Notes: generated from the sequence alone by a model not told the origin. A stretch of 64,000 nt of DNA from Pseudomonas sp. ML96 (GCF_000761545.1 NZ_JPMY01000012.1:124001-188000); one strand, 5' to 3'; shown: positions 1 to 9,664, counted from the first letter of the stretch. Numbers and translations are program-made.

Positions 1-151
1 CGGGCGAGGCCTGGTCCGCACAGCGCTGCACCTGGCTGCGATAGACGTTGATCGATTCGATCAGCTGAGCCTCGTCGGCGGCCTGCACGGCCGTGGTCGA
101 CAGGCCGAGCGCCAGAAGAGTGAAGCGCAGTACGGACGACATCGAATGCAT
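1..151 (-). CDS. Secreted CAP-like (SCP/PR-1) protein, N-terminal part only
   Basis: Only the first 50 codons are inside the window; the gene runs off the left edge. The start at 151 has a G-rich ribosome site (GGGGGAT) just upstream; a second in-frame ATG at 142 is possible. The product begins with a clear signal peptide (hydrophobic core LRFTLLALGLSTTAV, cleavage after VQAA) followed by a helix reading LIESINVYRSQVQRC. A short helix with Asn-x-Tyr-Arg and a Cys soon after the signal peptide is typical of Pseudomonas CAP-domain exported proteins, but the diagnostic CAP motifs lie outside the window. The signal peptide is seen directly; the family name is inference from a short stretch. Confidence 0.5.
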   Translation of the reverse strand, partial: MHSMSSVLRFTLLALGLSTTAVQAADEAQLIESINVYRSQVQRCADQASP

Positions 152-271
152 TGGAATCCCCCAGTTTCTTATGGCCCCATCATGCCGCGTCTGGCGGCGG
201 CAGGAAATGCCGGGCTTGCCGGGTGAAGACCAGCAGACTACCGTCGCGTTCCCAAGCAATGGAGTGCTGCC

Positions 272-1096
272 ATGGACAAGTCCTTCACTATCAACCGCGC
301 CAACTGGGATGAGCGTGCCGACCTGCACGCCGCCTCGCCGGATTACCAGGCAGAAATCTTCGCCAGCGATCCGGCCCACCTCTCTGGCGTGGTGCGCTTC
401 GATCTGCCGCGCCTGGGCAATATCGCCGGGCTGCGCGCCGTGCACCTGCAATGCCATATCGGCACCGACACCCTGTCGCTGGCACGCCTCGGCGCGCAGA
501 TGAGCGGCCTGGACTTCTCCCCTGCCTCGCTGGCCCAGGCAAGCCGCCTGGCACAGCGCTGCGGCGCCGCCATCGAGTATGTCGAGGCCTCGGTGTATGA
601 CGCCGCCACGGCGTTGCCGCCGGCCAGCTTCGACCTGGTCTACACCAGCATCGGTGCGCTCAACTGGTTGCCGCGCATCGACGACTGGGCGCGCAATGTC
701 GCCGCCCTGCTCAAGCCGGGCGGACGGCTGTTCCTGCGCGAGGGGCATCCGCTGCTGTTCGCCCTGGACGAGGAGCGCAGCAACGAACTGGTGCTCCGCC
801 ATCCCTATTTCGAGCACGCGGAGCCGACGGTATGGGACGACGACAGCACCTATGTGCAGACCGAACGGACGCTGACGGCCAGCGTTACCCATGAGTGGAA
901 CCACGGGCTCGGCGAGATCGTCAGCGCCCTGCTGCACCATGGCCTGGAGATCAGCGGCCTGGAGGAACACGACTGCATCCCCTGGGAGGCGCTGCCAGGG
1001 CAGATGGTGCTGGGAGACGACGAGGAATGGCGCCTGCGCAGCGGCCGCGAGCGCGTGCCGCTGAGCTATACGCTGCAGGCGATTCGAACCCGTTAA
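272..1096 (+). CDS. Class I SAM-dependent methyltransferase
   Basis: This 274-residue soluble protein has a Rossmann methyltransferase core. The SAM-binding region is around residues 53-80 (LQCHIGTDTLSLARLGA, then SGLDFSPASLAQA, where the Asp ends strand beta-2). A post-core motif near residue 150 reads LLKPGGRLFLREGHP. Length and motifs fit the generic Methyltransf_11/25 group; the substrate cannot be told. The ATG has GGAG 7-8 bases upstream. It is flanked by a divergent exported protein on the left and a palindrome-rich spacer on the right, so it is probably monocistronic. No signal peptide or membrane segment is seen. Confidence 0.85.
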   Translation: MDKSFTINRANWDERADLHAASPDYQAEIFASDPAHLSGVVRFDLPRLGNIAGLRAVHLQCHIGTDTLSLARLGAQMSGLDFSPASLAQASRLAQRCGAAIEYVEASVYDAATALPPASFDLVYTSIGALNWLPRIDDWARNVAALLKPGGRLFLREGHPLLFALDEERSNELVLRHPYFEHAEPTVWDDDSTYVQTERTLTASVTHEWNHGLGEIVSALLHHGLEISGLEEHDCIPWEALPGQMVLGDDEEWRLRSGRERVPLSYTLQAIRTR

Positions 1097-1104
1097 GGGT
1101 CTTC

Positions 1105-1260
1105 TGAATTAGAGCCAGACAAGGCCTAGGCGGCCCCACAAAAGCGGCTGAGGAAGCGCAGTTTACAGTTGGTAAATGAGCATGACTCGCTTCGCTCGCC
1201 CCTGCGGGGCCGCACTGAAGTGCGTTAGCCGCAAGCGGCTTGCCGAAGCCGCCTTTAACG
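1105..1260. repeat. Palindrome-rich intergenic segment, possible dispersed repeat
   Basis: This non-coding spacer holds several short perfect inverted repeats: TTTAC-N5-GTAAA at 1162-1176, CGCACT-GA-AGTGCG at 1211-1224 and AGCCGC-AA-GCGGCT at 1227-1240. The text around 1150-1180 (GAGGAAGCGCAG then TTTAC...GTAAATGAGCAT) resembles an intergenic sequence I associate with other Pseudomonas genomes, so it may belong to a dispersed REP-like family. The hairpins are seen directly; the repeat-family assignment is inference. Confidence 0.4.
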
Positions 1261-1296
1261 CCGTATGGCCGACAGTCAGGAGAGCCTTATGGGTTC

Positions 1297-1752
1297 TCAG
1301 ACGTAGATGCTGATGCCGCCCTTTTCCTGCAACCAGTCGCGGTAGGTGGTCAGCGAGTTGGTCTGCTGACCGTCCTTGGCGCCGACGAAGCTGGTGCTGT
1401 CGCCGAGGCCGGCGTCGATCAGCTTGTTGACCTGTTCCAGCAGCTTGGCCGCATCGTCGCGCTCCATGTCGGCGACATCAGGCAACTGGATCTTGCCGCT
1501 GCTGCCGGTGCTGGTCTGGCTGCCAGTCGTGGCGGTGCTGGCCGTGGACTGCAGGCTGCCGCCGCCATTGAGCGCGCGCAGCAGGCCGCCCTCGCTGCGC
1601 GCCACCATCAGGTTGGCCATGCGGCGCAGTTCGGCGATTGGGTCGCTGGAGCCTTCGCTGGCCTTTTCCTGGGTGCCGGCGGAGGTGGCGGTGGTCTTGC
1701 TGGCACTGGCGAGGTAGCTGGCCAGTGGCGAGGAGCTGTTGATGGTGGTCAT
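1297..1752 (-). CDS. Hypothetical Ser/Thr-rich cytosolic protein
   Basis: I chose the ATG at 1752 (151 residues) because AGGGA sits 7 bases upstream; an in-frame start at 1803 has no such site. The N-terminal half is low-complexity, rich in Ser, Thr, Ala and Gly (starts MTTINSSSPLASYLASA). A helical stretch follows (DPIAELRRMANLMVARSEGG), and the C-terminal third (about residues 90-151) looks like a small folded domain ending in GGISIYV. There is no signal peptide, membrane segment or motif I recognise. It lies alone between a repeat-rich spacer and nnrS. Function unknown; the composition would also suit a secreted or anchor-type adaptor, but nothing in the sequence proves export. Confidence 0.65.
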   Translation of the reverse strand: MTTINSSSPLASYLASASKTTATSAGTQEKASEGSSDPIAELRRMANLMVARSEGGLLRALNGGGSLQSTASTATTGSQTSTGSSGKIQLPDVADMERDDAAKLLEQVNKLIDAGLGDSTSFVGAKDGQQTNSLTTYRDWLQEKGGISIYV

Positions 1753-1896
1753 GGCGGGTCCCTGCAGAAGTCCGTTGCCCTTCGTCTGCAGAATGCGGGC
1801 CATATCGCCAGAAGCCTCATGCTTGCTGGGTTTCGACCTGATTCAGCGCCTCCGTAACAGGAACGCCCTTGCCGAGCGTGGCAAGGGCTTGCCGCC

Positions 1897-3081
1897 TCAG
1901 CCCGGGTGGCCGTCGACCCGGGCGCTCCAGTACATCGCCGCGTAATGGCGCAGGAAGATGGCGAAGGCCAGGCACCAGCCGGCCGCCGCCAGCCACAGGC
2001 CGTAGACGCTAACCCCGGCCAGCAACACGCGGCACAGCGTGGCGCCGTGCAACAGGGCGAAGGCCCAGCCCACCGCGCGCGGCGGGGTCAGCGGCCGCCC
2101 GGTATGACCGAGACTGACGCGCGCCAGCATGGCCAGGATCAAACCGCCCATGGCGCCGACCGCCAGGGCATGGCTGGCCAGGCTCGGCTGGCGCAGCACG
2201 CCCAGGTGCCACAGGGCCATGCCCAGCGCCGCCACGGCCATCCAGGCGTAAGCCAGGTGCAGCGACCAGAGCAGCGGCACGCGCCAGATACCAGGGTGGT
2301 ACCACAGGCGCAGGCGCCAGCCATGCAGGCCACTCACCAGCAGGAACAGCGGCGCCAGCACAGGCGTGGCCTGCAGGTTGAGGCCGGCGGCGGTCAGCGC
2401 AGCGATGCTCAACGAGCAGCCGAGCAGGCTCCACATCAGCCAGGGCTTCGGCGATGCCTGGCTCGGTAAACCCAGGCCGCGCTGGGTGAAGAACGGAATC
2501 ACCCGCCCGCCGATGATGCCCATCAGCGCCGCCACCAGCCACAGTGCGGCCAGGGCGCCACGGCGTTGCAGGTCATCATCACCGAGGGCCAGGCCATACA
2601 GGGTCAGCCCCTGGCAGGCACCAATCAGCGCCAGCACCACGACGATCGGCGCGTTGTTCTTCTGCCGCGCTTTGACTACCAGGCGGCCGAAGGCCAGCAA
2701 CAGGGCCAGGGCGAAGGCCATCTCGATCACGACCAGAGCAGGTATTGGCAGCGGCAGGAACCAAGCAAGGCGCCCCACCAGCCACAGGCCGAACAGTGCG
2801 ACCAGAGGCCGCCCGGAGAGGCTGGGCAGGCCGGTCCAGGTCTGCACCGCGGTGAGCAGGAAGCCGGCGATGATCGCCAGGCCAAAGCCGAACAGCATCT
2901 CGTGGCGGTGCCAGGCCAGCAGGCCGCCAAGCGGCTGCAGGCTGGCGTGGCCGGCCAGGGCCGCGCCCCACAGCGCGACCGCGAGCAGAGCGAACAGCGC
3001 CCCGCCAAGGAAGAACGGGCGAAAGCCCAGGCGCCAGAGCGGCGCCACACTCAGGGCCGCATTGCGATCAAGCAGTTGCAC
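1897..3081 (-). CDS. nnrS: NnrS family haem-copper membrane protein (nitric oxide tolerance)
   Basis: A 394-residue integral membrane protein with about 12 hydrophobic segments. The N-terminus LWRLGFRPFFLGGALFALL and the block AWHRHEMLFGFGLAIIAGFL are hallmarks of the NnrS family; the His residues in WHRHEM are expected metal or haem ligands. Family members protect cells against nitric oxide and nitrosative damage to iron chelates; they are not NO reductases themselves. It overlaps the preceding small membrane gene by 14 bases, so the two are one operon. Control by NO is strongly suggested by the sigma-54 promoter and NorR-type boxes upstream of that first gene. In P. aeruginosa the neighbouring pair is, to my memory, PA2662/PA2663 next to the flavohaemoglobin gene; no fhp is present here. 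Confidence 0.9.
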   Translation of the reverse strand: MQLLDRNAALSVAPLWRLGFRPFFLGGALFALLAVALWGAALAGHASLQPLGGLLAWHRHEMLFGFGLAIIAGFLLTAVQTWTGLPSLSGRPLVALFGLWLVGRLAWFLPLPIPALVVIEMAFALALLLAFGRLVVKARQKNNAPIVVVLALIGACQGLTLYGLALGDDDLQRRGALAALWLVAALMGIIGGRVIPFFTQRGLGLPSQASPKPWLMWSLLGCSLSIAALTAAGLNLQATPVLAPLFLLVSGLHGWRLRLWYHPGIWRVPLLWSLHLAYAWMAVAALGMALWHLGVLRQPSLASHALAVGAMGGLILAMLARVSLGHTGRPLTPPRAVGWAFALLHGATLCRVLLAGVSVYGLWLAAAGWCLAFAIFLRHYAAMYWSARVDGHPG

Positions 3082-3325
3082 AGCTGGCCTCGCCTTCCTG
3101 TTTACGCAGGTAGTGCTGGGCGATCAGGCGCATCACGTAGCCGATCTTCAGCAGGGTCGGACCGACCACCACGCCCGAGTGGGCAACGACCAGGGCGGGG
3201 ATGCTCAGCATGCCCTCCATGCCGTAGCCGGCGACGATACCCGCCAGCAGCAGGAGCATGCCGACGATCAGCAGTTGAGTGGATACTTTCAGGACATTCT
3301 GCGGGCGGCTCAGGTACTCGATCAT
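3068..3325 (-). CDS. PpyR-like small membrane protein
   Basis: The start at 3325 (85 residues, MIEYLSRPQNVLKV...) follows AAGGGAG by 7 bases; the longer frame to 3454 would run through the promoter and is rejected. Two hydrophobic segments are visible, about residues 15-32 (LLIVGMLLLLAGIVAGYG) and 38-60, and a charged tail. Size, topology and position immediately upstream of nnrS match the P. aeruginosa protein annotated as PpyR (psl and pyoverdine operon regulator), which also sits before an NnrS gene. The regulator role is known only from that annotation; here a role linked to NO response is more directly supported by the promoter. Identity to PpyR is from position and topology, not alignment. 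Confidence 0.6.
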   Translation of the reverse strand: MIEYLSRPQNVLKVSTQLLIVGMLLLLAGIVAGYGMEGMLSIPALVVAHSGVVVGPTLLKIGYVMRLIAQHYLRKQEGEASCATA

Positions 3326-3376
3326 GGCGGCATCTCCCTTGAGAGTCGGGGCGAAAGGCCCCTTTGCCATTCCTGT

Positions 3377-3394
3377 ATCAGAACTCGTGCCAAG
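3377..3394 (-). promoter_or_regulatory. Sigma-54 (-24/-12) promoter for the ppyR-like/nnrS operon
   Basis: Read on the minus strand, TTGGCACGAGTTCTGAT matches the sigma-54 consensus TGGCACG-N4-TTGCW. The -24 block is perfect; the -12 block has GA for GC with the correct 10-base spacing after GG. Transcription would start about 40 bases before the ATG at 3325. It lies directly downstream of three enhancer-like boxes, which is what sigma-54 activation needs. Confidence 0.65.
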
Positions 3395-3432
3395 AAAAAT
3401 AATCATGTAAATCATGATCTTATAAACACGGA

Positions 3433-3489
3433 GTCGAAATGACACAGGCACCACGCAGAGTCATATCGACACTCCATGGTCAAAACGAC
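3433..3489 (-). promoter_or_regulatory. Three NorR/FhpR-type enhancer boxes
   Basis: Three 11-base elements of the form GT-N7-AC, each with GTC...GAC arms, lie at 3433-3443 (GTCGAAATGAC), 3460-3470 (GTCATATCGAC) and 3479-3489 (GTCAAAACGAC). NorR, the NO-sensing sigma-54 activator, is known to bind three such GT-N7-AC sites upstream of norVW in E. coli. The boxes are 40-110 bases upstream of the sigma-54 promoter on the same side, a typical enhancer distance. No norR/fhpR gene is in the window, so the activator would act in trans. Confidence 0.65.
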
Positions 3490-3560
3490 CACAACGCTGG
3501 CATAACCCACGCCCCTGCTGGCAGCATGCAGCGACACGGACAGACCAACGGAACCGCAGG

Positions 3561-4139
3561 ATGCCCAGCCTTCCCACTCTCACCACCGCGCGCCTGACCC
3601 TACGCCCGCTGCAGCTGGACGACGCGCCGGCCATCCAGGCGCTGTTCCCGCAGTGGGAGATCGTCCGCTACCTGGCCGACCGCGTGCCTTGGCCCTACCC
3701 TGCCGACGGCGCGCTGAGCTTCATGCGCGACGTGTCGCTGCCGGCCATGCGCGAGGGCCGCGAGTGGCACTGGAGCATCCGCCTGACGGCGCAGCCGCAA
3801 GTGCTGATCGGCGTGATCAGCCTCAGCAACGAGCCGGACAACAACCGCGGCTTCTGGCTCGACCCACGCCACCAGCGCCAGGGCCTGATGCAGGAAGCCT
3901 GCGCGGCGGCCACCGCCTACTGGTTCGAGGTGCTGCAACGCCCTGTGCTGCGCGCGCCCAAGGCAGTGCCCAACATCGCCTCCAGCCGTATCTCCGAACG
4001 CGGCGGCATGCGTTTATTGGGGGTAGTCGAGAAGGACTACGTCAGCGGGCGCCTGCCCTCCGAGCTGTGGGAAATAACCCGCGAGGAATGGCTGAGGCTG
4101 AACGCCACGGGGAACCCGGAGAACGAATCCGCACCCTAA
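3561..4139 (+). CDS. GNAT acetyltransferase (RimJ/RimL type)
   Basis: A 192-residue soluble protein starting LPTLTTARLTLRPLQLDDA, the classic opening of the Acetyltransf_3 (RimJ/RimL-like) group. The acetyl-CoA loop is around residues 108-118 (DPRHQRQGLMQEA, standing in for the Q/R-x-x-G-x-A motif), and a later Asn-x-Ala-Ser-x-R-x-x-E-R-GG-M block (NIASSRISERGGMRLLG) is typical for the group. It would transfer an acetyl group to an N-terminal or side-chain amine; the acceptor is unknown. The ribosome site is weak (GCAGG). It is followed after 29 bases by a small acidic gene and may be co-transcribed with it. Confidence 0.85.
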   Translation: MPSLPTLTTARLTLRPLQLDDAPAIQALFPQWEIVRYLADRVPWPYPADGALSFMRDVSLPAMREGREWHWSIRLTAQPQVLIGVISLSNEPDNNRGFWLDPRHQRQGLMQEACAAATAYWFEVLQRPVLRAPKAVPNIASSRISERGGMRLLGVVEKDYVSGRLPSELWEITREEWLRLNATGNPENESAP

Positions 4140-4168
4140 TTCGAGGTAGCCATTCGAGAGGCCCGAGC

Positions 4169-4306
4169 ATGGCCGACGACGAAACTCCGAACAGCGACAA
4201 CGACGACACCGAGCAGGAGCTGCCGGAAGAGGTGCTGGAGAACCTCGAAGAGGTCGCGCCCCTGCCCGCCCCGGTGCCCGAACCAGGCCCGCTACTACCC
4301 CGCTAA
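4169..4306 (+). CDS. Small acidic Pro-rich protein
   Basis: A 45-residue ORF, MADDETPNSDNDDTEQELPE..., with GAGAGG about 8 bases before the ATG. It is strongly acidic in the first 30 residues and ends in a Pro-rich tail (APLPAPVPEPGPLLPR). No membrane segment, cysteine or motif is seen; it is likely disordered. It follows the GNAT gene closely. The ribosome site and biased composition support it being real, but I recognise no family. Confidence 0.5.
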   Translation: MADDETPNSDNDDTEQELPEEVLENLEEVAPLPAPVPEPGPLLPR

Positions 4307-4527
4307 CCACTGCGTAACCCGCATGGCAGCTGGGTTGCCGCTGCGCTAGGTCGACCAGCGGTAGCCCCGTTCGTCCCTCCTCCCCTGAATCGAACGGCCC
4401 TGGTGCCGATAATCCGCTCGCGTGCCGAATCGCTGATTGCTGTCAGCGGCCCCTCGCGAGCGGAGACTCGATGCCGCCTGGATTCGCCCCTTTGCGTGGG
4501 CGCTGTTTGACGAATTCCGGGACCACC

Positions 4528-6483
<1,956 letters not shown>

Positions 6484-6590
6484 GCGGCGCGGCAGATGAG
6501 CCAGTTTCGCCGCAGAAACTGGCTTCGCCGCGGTCGCCTCGCAGCGCCAACGGACCTAGAATGAGCGCCTTTACTCAAGGAGATACCACC

Positions 6591-6872
6591 ATGCCCCGCG
6601 CATCCGCCCGCCACATCCTGGTTGCCAGCGAAGCCAAGTGCAACGAACTGAAAGCCGCCATCGAAGGTGGCGCCGATTTCGCCCAGGTCGCCAAGGAAAA
6701 CTCCACCTGCCCGTCCAGCCGTGACGGCGGCAACCTCGGCTCCTTCGGCCCTGGCCAGATGGTCCGCGAGTTCGACCAGGTGGTGTTCAGCGCCCCGGTC
6801 GGCGTGGTTCAGGGCCCGGTGAAGACCCAGTTCGGCTACCACCTGGTGGAAGTCACCGAGCGCAAGGACTGA
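6591..6872 (+). CDS. ppiC: Parvulin-type peptidyl-prolyl isomerase PpiC
   Basis: A 93-residue single-domain parvulin. It starts at 6591 after a strong AAGGAGA site. The sequence ASARHILVASEAKCNELK opens the rotamase fold, and the motifs CPSSRDGGNLGSFGPGQMV and VKTQFGYHLVEV are diagnostic of PpiC/parvulin. It catalyses cis-trans isomerisation at X-Pro bonds in the cytosol; there is no signal peptide. Length matches E. coli PpiC (93 residues). It stands alone between the FtsH-like gene and a hairpin. Confidence 0.95.
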   Translation: MPRASARHILVASEAKCNELKAAIEGGADFAQVAKENSTCPSSRDGGNLGSFGPGQMVREFDQVVFSAPVGVVQGPVKTQFGYHLVEVTERKD

Positions 6873-6880
6873 TCCCTGCC

Positions 6881-6904
6881 GCCCGGCCTTCTGCCAGGCC
6901 GGGC
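6881..6904 (+). terminator. Terminator-like hairpin after ppiC
   Basis: A perfect 9-base stem GCCCGGCCT / AGGCCGGGC with a 6-base loop starts 9 bases after the ppiC stop. The downstream tract is AAATTGT rather than a T run, so termination efficiency is uncertain. Confidence 0.5.
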
Positions 6905-6972
6905 AAATTGTGGGAGCGTTCTGCCACCGCCGGCGGTCTTCAACTTATGAAGCCGCCGCGGAGGATGCTCCC

Positions 6973-7758
6973 ATGCCAGCCCGTTCCCCCCTCCTGCTCG
7001 CTCTGCTGATTGCCGCGAGCGCCCATGCTGCCGAACCCCTCGACAGCGCCGGGCAGATCACCGATGACCGTTACCACGCCGTGTTCGCCGGCGACTGGCG
7101 CTCGGCCGAGAATCGCCTGCGCGACCCTGGCCGGCGGCCGCAGGAGACCCTGCGCTTCTTCGATCTCTCCGCCAGCCAGACGGTGATCGAGATCAGCCCA
7201 GGCGACGGCTGGTACAGCGAGCTACTCGCACCCCTGCTGCGCGACAAGGGCGAGTACCGCGTGGCCCTGGCCAGCGGCGGCGACGCACCGCTGCGCGACA
7301 AGCTGGCCAAGGGTGGCCAACCCTATGACCGGGTGAAGATCATCGACTTCGACAGCAAGACCCCGGTGCTGGGCGAGAAGCAGTCGGTCGACCTGGTATT
7401 GAGCTTCGACGATGCCCAGGACTGGGCCAGCACCGGCAACGAGATCGCCATGTACGAGGCCGCCTACCAGGTGCTCAAGCCTGGCGGCAAATTCGGCGTG
7501 GTGGCCTACCGCGCGGAAAGCGGCGCCAAGCCCGAGGCCGCCGAGCAGACCGGCTACCTGCCCACCGACCATGTGGTGCAGAAGGCCAAGGACGCCGGCT
7601 TCGTGCTCGCCACCCTGGAGCAGATGCACAGCAACCCGCGTGACGACCGCGATCGCCCGGCGCAACAGCCCGGCCAGGAGAAGGCCAGCTACCAGGAAGT
7701 CGGCGAGCCGGACCGCATGACCCTGCTGTTCGTCAAACCGAGCGGGCCGCGCCCCTGA
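6973..7758 (+). CDS. Exported class I methyltransferase-like protein
   Basis: From the ATG at 6973 (GGAGG site upstream) the product is 261 residues. It begins with a signal peptide (MPARSPLLLALLIAASAHAA, cleavage after AHA). A methyltransferase fold follows: motif I VIEISPGDGWYSELLAPLL near residues 70-90 and the post-core LKPGGKFGVVAYR near 165. Exported proteins of this type occur in many proteobacteria, where their substrate is unknown; SAM is not expected in the periplasm, so either the fold has been recruited for another role or the protein is retained. No catalytic residue can be assigned. The next gene follows after 60 bases on the same strand. Confidence 0.75.
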   Translation: MPARSPLLLALLIAASAHAAEPLDSAGQITDDRYHAVFAGDWRSAENRLRDPGRRPQETLRFFDLSASQTVIEISPGDGWYSELLAPLLRDKGEYRVALASGGDAPLRDKLAKGGQPYDRVKIIDFDSKTPVLGEKQSVDLVLSFDDAQDWASTGNEIAMYEAAYQVLKPGGKFGVVAYRAESGAKPEAAEQTGYLPTDHVVQKAKDAGFVLATLEQMHSNPRDDRDRPAQQPGQEKASYQEVGEPDRMTLLFVKPSGPRP

Positions 7759-7818
7759 GGCTTGCTTTTCCGCACGGGGTGGGGACACTGCGCAGCTGAC
7801 TTATTCAGGAAGCCCCGC

Positions 7819-8181
7819 ATGGACCGCGTCGCAGCCCCACCCCGCTCGAAACTCCGTATCGTCCTCGCCATCCTTTTCCTCCTTGCCGCCGCCGGCCTGG
7901 CCTATGGTGGCTGGCTCGTTCTACCGGGCTTCCGTCCGCTGTTCGACAGCTTCGGCGATGACATTCCCTGGCTCAGCCGCTGGGCGGTCGAGCACCCGCA
8001 GGGCGTGTGGAACTCGCTACGCGGCCTGCTGTTCCTGTACCTCATCGCGCTCTGCGCCTGGTTGTTCATCCGCCGGCGCTGGGCCGCGACGGCGCTGAGC
8101 CTGGCCACCACCTGCACCTGGCTGGCCCTGATGCTGCTATTGGTCGCGCTCTACCTGCCGACGCTGACCATCGCCGTCTGA
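7819..8181 (+). CDS. Small inner-membrane protein, unknown
   Basis: The ATG at 7819 has AGGAAG 7 bases upstream and gives 120 residues. Three hydrophobic segments can be seen: LRIVLAILFLLAAAGLAYGG near the N-terminus, LRGLLFLYLIALCAWLFI in the middle, and the C-terminal SLATTCTWLALMLLLVALYL. Between the first two is a short periplasmic-looking loop with Pro and Trp residues. I recognise no family; the gene sits alone before the YebC-family gene. Confidence 0.65.
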   Translation: MDRVAAPPRSKLRIVLAILFLLAAAGLAYGGWLVLPGFRPLFDSFGDDIPWLSRWAVEHPQGVWNSLRGLLFLYLIALCAWLFIRRRWAATALSLATTCTWLALMLLLVALYLPTLTIAV

Positions 8182-8262
8182 AAGCTAAGTCGTTAGAATC
8201 ACCTCCCTCAGTTCGCCCCGCCATGCGGGGCTCCGTCAGACGTAACCCGCGAGAACTCCGTC

Positions 8263-8964
8263 ATGGGCGCACAGTGGAAAGCCAAACCTAAAGAAGCCGC
8301 AGCCAACGCCAGGGGCAAAATTTTCGGTCGCCTGGTCAAGGAGATCATGGTCGCCGCCCGTAACGGCGCCGATCCGGATACCAACGCCAAACTGCGCGTC
8401 GCCGTCCACGCGGCCAAGAAAGCCTCGATGCCCAAGGACACCCTGGAGCGCGCAATCAAGAAAGGCGCCGGCCTGCTGGGCGAGACAGTCAACTTCGAAC
8501 GCACCACCTACGAAGGCTTCGCCCCGCACCAGGTGCCGGTGATCGTCGAGTGCCTGACCGACAACCTGAACCGCACCGTAGCGGAAATCCGCGTGCTGTT
8601 CCGCAAGGGCCAGATGGGCGCTTCCGGTTCGGTGACCTGGGACTTCAGCCACGTCGGCATGATCGAAGCCTCCACCGACAGCGGCGCCGACCCTGAGCTG
8701 GCCGCCATCGAAGCCGGTGCCCAAGACTTCGAGCCGGCTGAAGAAGGCGACACCCTGTTCATCACCGAGATGACCGACCTCGACGCCGTGTGCAAGGCTC
8801 TGCCGGAGCAGGGTTTCACCGTCAACTCGGCGAAGATCGGCTACATCCCGAAGAACCCGGTGAGCGGCCTGAGCGACGCGCAGATGGAAGAAGTCGAAGC
8901 CTTCCTCGAAGCCCTCGACAACCACGACGACGTGCAGAACGTCTACGTCGGCCTCGCTGGCTAA
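8263..8964 (+). CDS. YebC/PmpR family protein (YeeN-like)
   Basis: A 233-residue protein of the TACO1/YebC family. It opens [20 protein letters not shown], the YeeN-type variant of the usual MAGHSKWANIK start, and continues with [17 protein letters not shown] and [16 protein letters not shown], conserved throughout the family. Members were annotated as transcription regulators and recent work on the family links them to translation of difficult (proline-rich) sequences. The usual ruvC-neighbour copy (pmpR) would be elsewhere; this is the second paralogue. It is followed 9 bases later by a small ORF and a Nudix gene, probably one transcript. Confidence 0.9.
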   Translation: MGAQWKAKPKEAAANARGKIFGRLVKEIMVAARNGADPDTNAKLRVAVHAAKKASMPKDTLERAIKKGAGLLGETVNFERTTYEGFAPHQVPVIVECLTDNLNRTVAEIRVLFRKGQMGASGSVTWDFSHVGMIEASTDSGADPELAAIEAGAQDFEPAEEGDTLFITEMTDLDAVCKALPEQGFTVNSAKIGYIPKNPVSGLSDAQMEEVEAFLEALDNHDDVQNVYVGLAG

Positions 8965-8973
8965 TCGCCGCGC

Positions 8974-9162
8974 GTGAGCCGCAGCCAGTTCCACCAGCAA
9001 CATGCCGCACGCGCCGAGGCCGAAGCCCGGCGCCTGCTGGATGAGCGCGCCAGCCTCGGCGCGCGCTGGCTGGACTGGGTGGCCGCCGAGCTGTACCGCC
9101 TCTCCCCGCCCGAATACGCGGCCATGGTGCGCCGCGAACTGCAACGCCTGAACGACCAATGA
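8974..9162 (+). CDS. Small hypothetical helical protein coupled to a Nudix gene
   Basis: A 62-residue ORF starting at GTG 8974, rich in Arg, Ala and Glu and predicted all-helical (QHAARAEAEARRLLDERASL, then a Trp/Leu-rich helix). Its stop overlaps the start of the Nudix gene (ATGA), so the two are translationally coupled. No known domain is seen. Conservation of the pair would be the best test of function. Confidence 0.6.
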   Translation: MSRSQFHQQHAARAEAEARRLLDERASLGARWLDWVAAELYRLSPPEYAAMVRRELQRLNDQ

Positions 9163-9563
9163 AACTACTGCGCATCGCCGCCGTCTGCCTGATCGACGAC
9201 GCCGGCCGCCTGCTGCTGGTGCGCAAGCGCGCCACCCGCGCCTTCATGCTCCCCGGTGGCAAGATCGAGGCAGAAGAAACGCCCCTCGCCGCCCTGCGCC
9301 GCGAACTGCAGGAAGAACTGCAGCTGAGCCTCGACGAGGCCGCACTCACCCCGCTCGGCCGCTTCCGCGCGCCGGCCGCCAACGAGGCCGATACCGAGAT
9401 CGACGCCCAGGTCTATCGCGCCCGCCTGCCCCACCCCGTCAGCCCCGCCGCCGAGCTGGAAGAGCTGCGCTGGCACCCGCTGGATGCCGCTGCCAGCGCC
9501 GACCTGGCGCCGCTGCTGCAGCTGCACGTGCTACCTGCCCTGCGCCACCCGACGCCTGCCTGA
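9159..9563 (+). CDS. Nudix hydrolase
   Basis: A 134-residue protein with the Nudix box at about residues 36-58: GGKIEAEETPLAALRRELQE then EL, matching G-x5-E-x7-R-E-U-x-E-E-x-G-U except that the final Gly is Gln. The core opening (AAVCLIDDAGRLLLVRKR) and PGGK before the box are typical. It would hydrolyse a nucleoside diphosphate linked to another group, as MutT-like enzymes do, using divalent metal held by the box glutamates. The substrate is not evident. It is coupled to the 62-residue gene upstream. Confidence 0.9.
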   Translation: MKLLRIAAVCLIDDAGRLLLVRKRATRAFMLPGGKIEAEETPLAALRRELQEELQLSLDEAALTPLGRFRAPAANEADTEIDAQVYRARLPHPVSPAAELEELRWHPLDAAASADLAPLLQLHVLPALRHPTPA

Positions 9564-9607
9564 GCCGCCGACGCCGTTCGCGGCTATGCTCAAAGCATCA
9601 CAGCATG

Positions 9608-9664
9608 CAGGCTGGCTCAGCCTGGGAGGTGGAGATGACCGTCGACCCTATCCGTTCGCACTGA
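9608..9664 (+). other. Hairpin plus 9-codon mini-ORF with strong ribosome site (possible leader)
   Basis: A hairpin (CAGGCT-N5-AGCCTG, 9608-9624) is followed by GGGAGGTGGAG and ATG at 9635, encoding only MTVDPIRSH before TGA at 9664. The next gene starts 25 bases later. The strong Shine-Dalgarno on such a short frame suggests a leader peptide or a decoy ribosome site for the following small gene. This is speculative. Confidence 0.25.

Noticed and set aside
1076-1105. GATTCGAACCC near the end of the first methyltransferase, like the T-arm of a tRNA on the minus strand
   Set aside because: The flanks do not form the 5-base T stem or an acceptor stem, and the sequence is inside the coding end of the methyltransferase.
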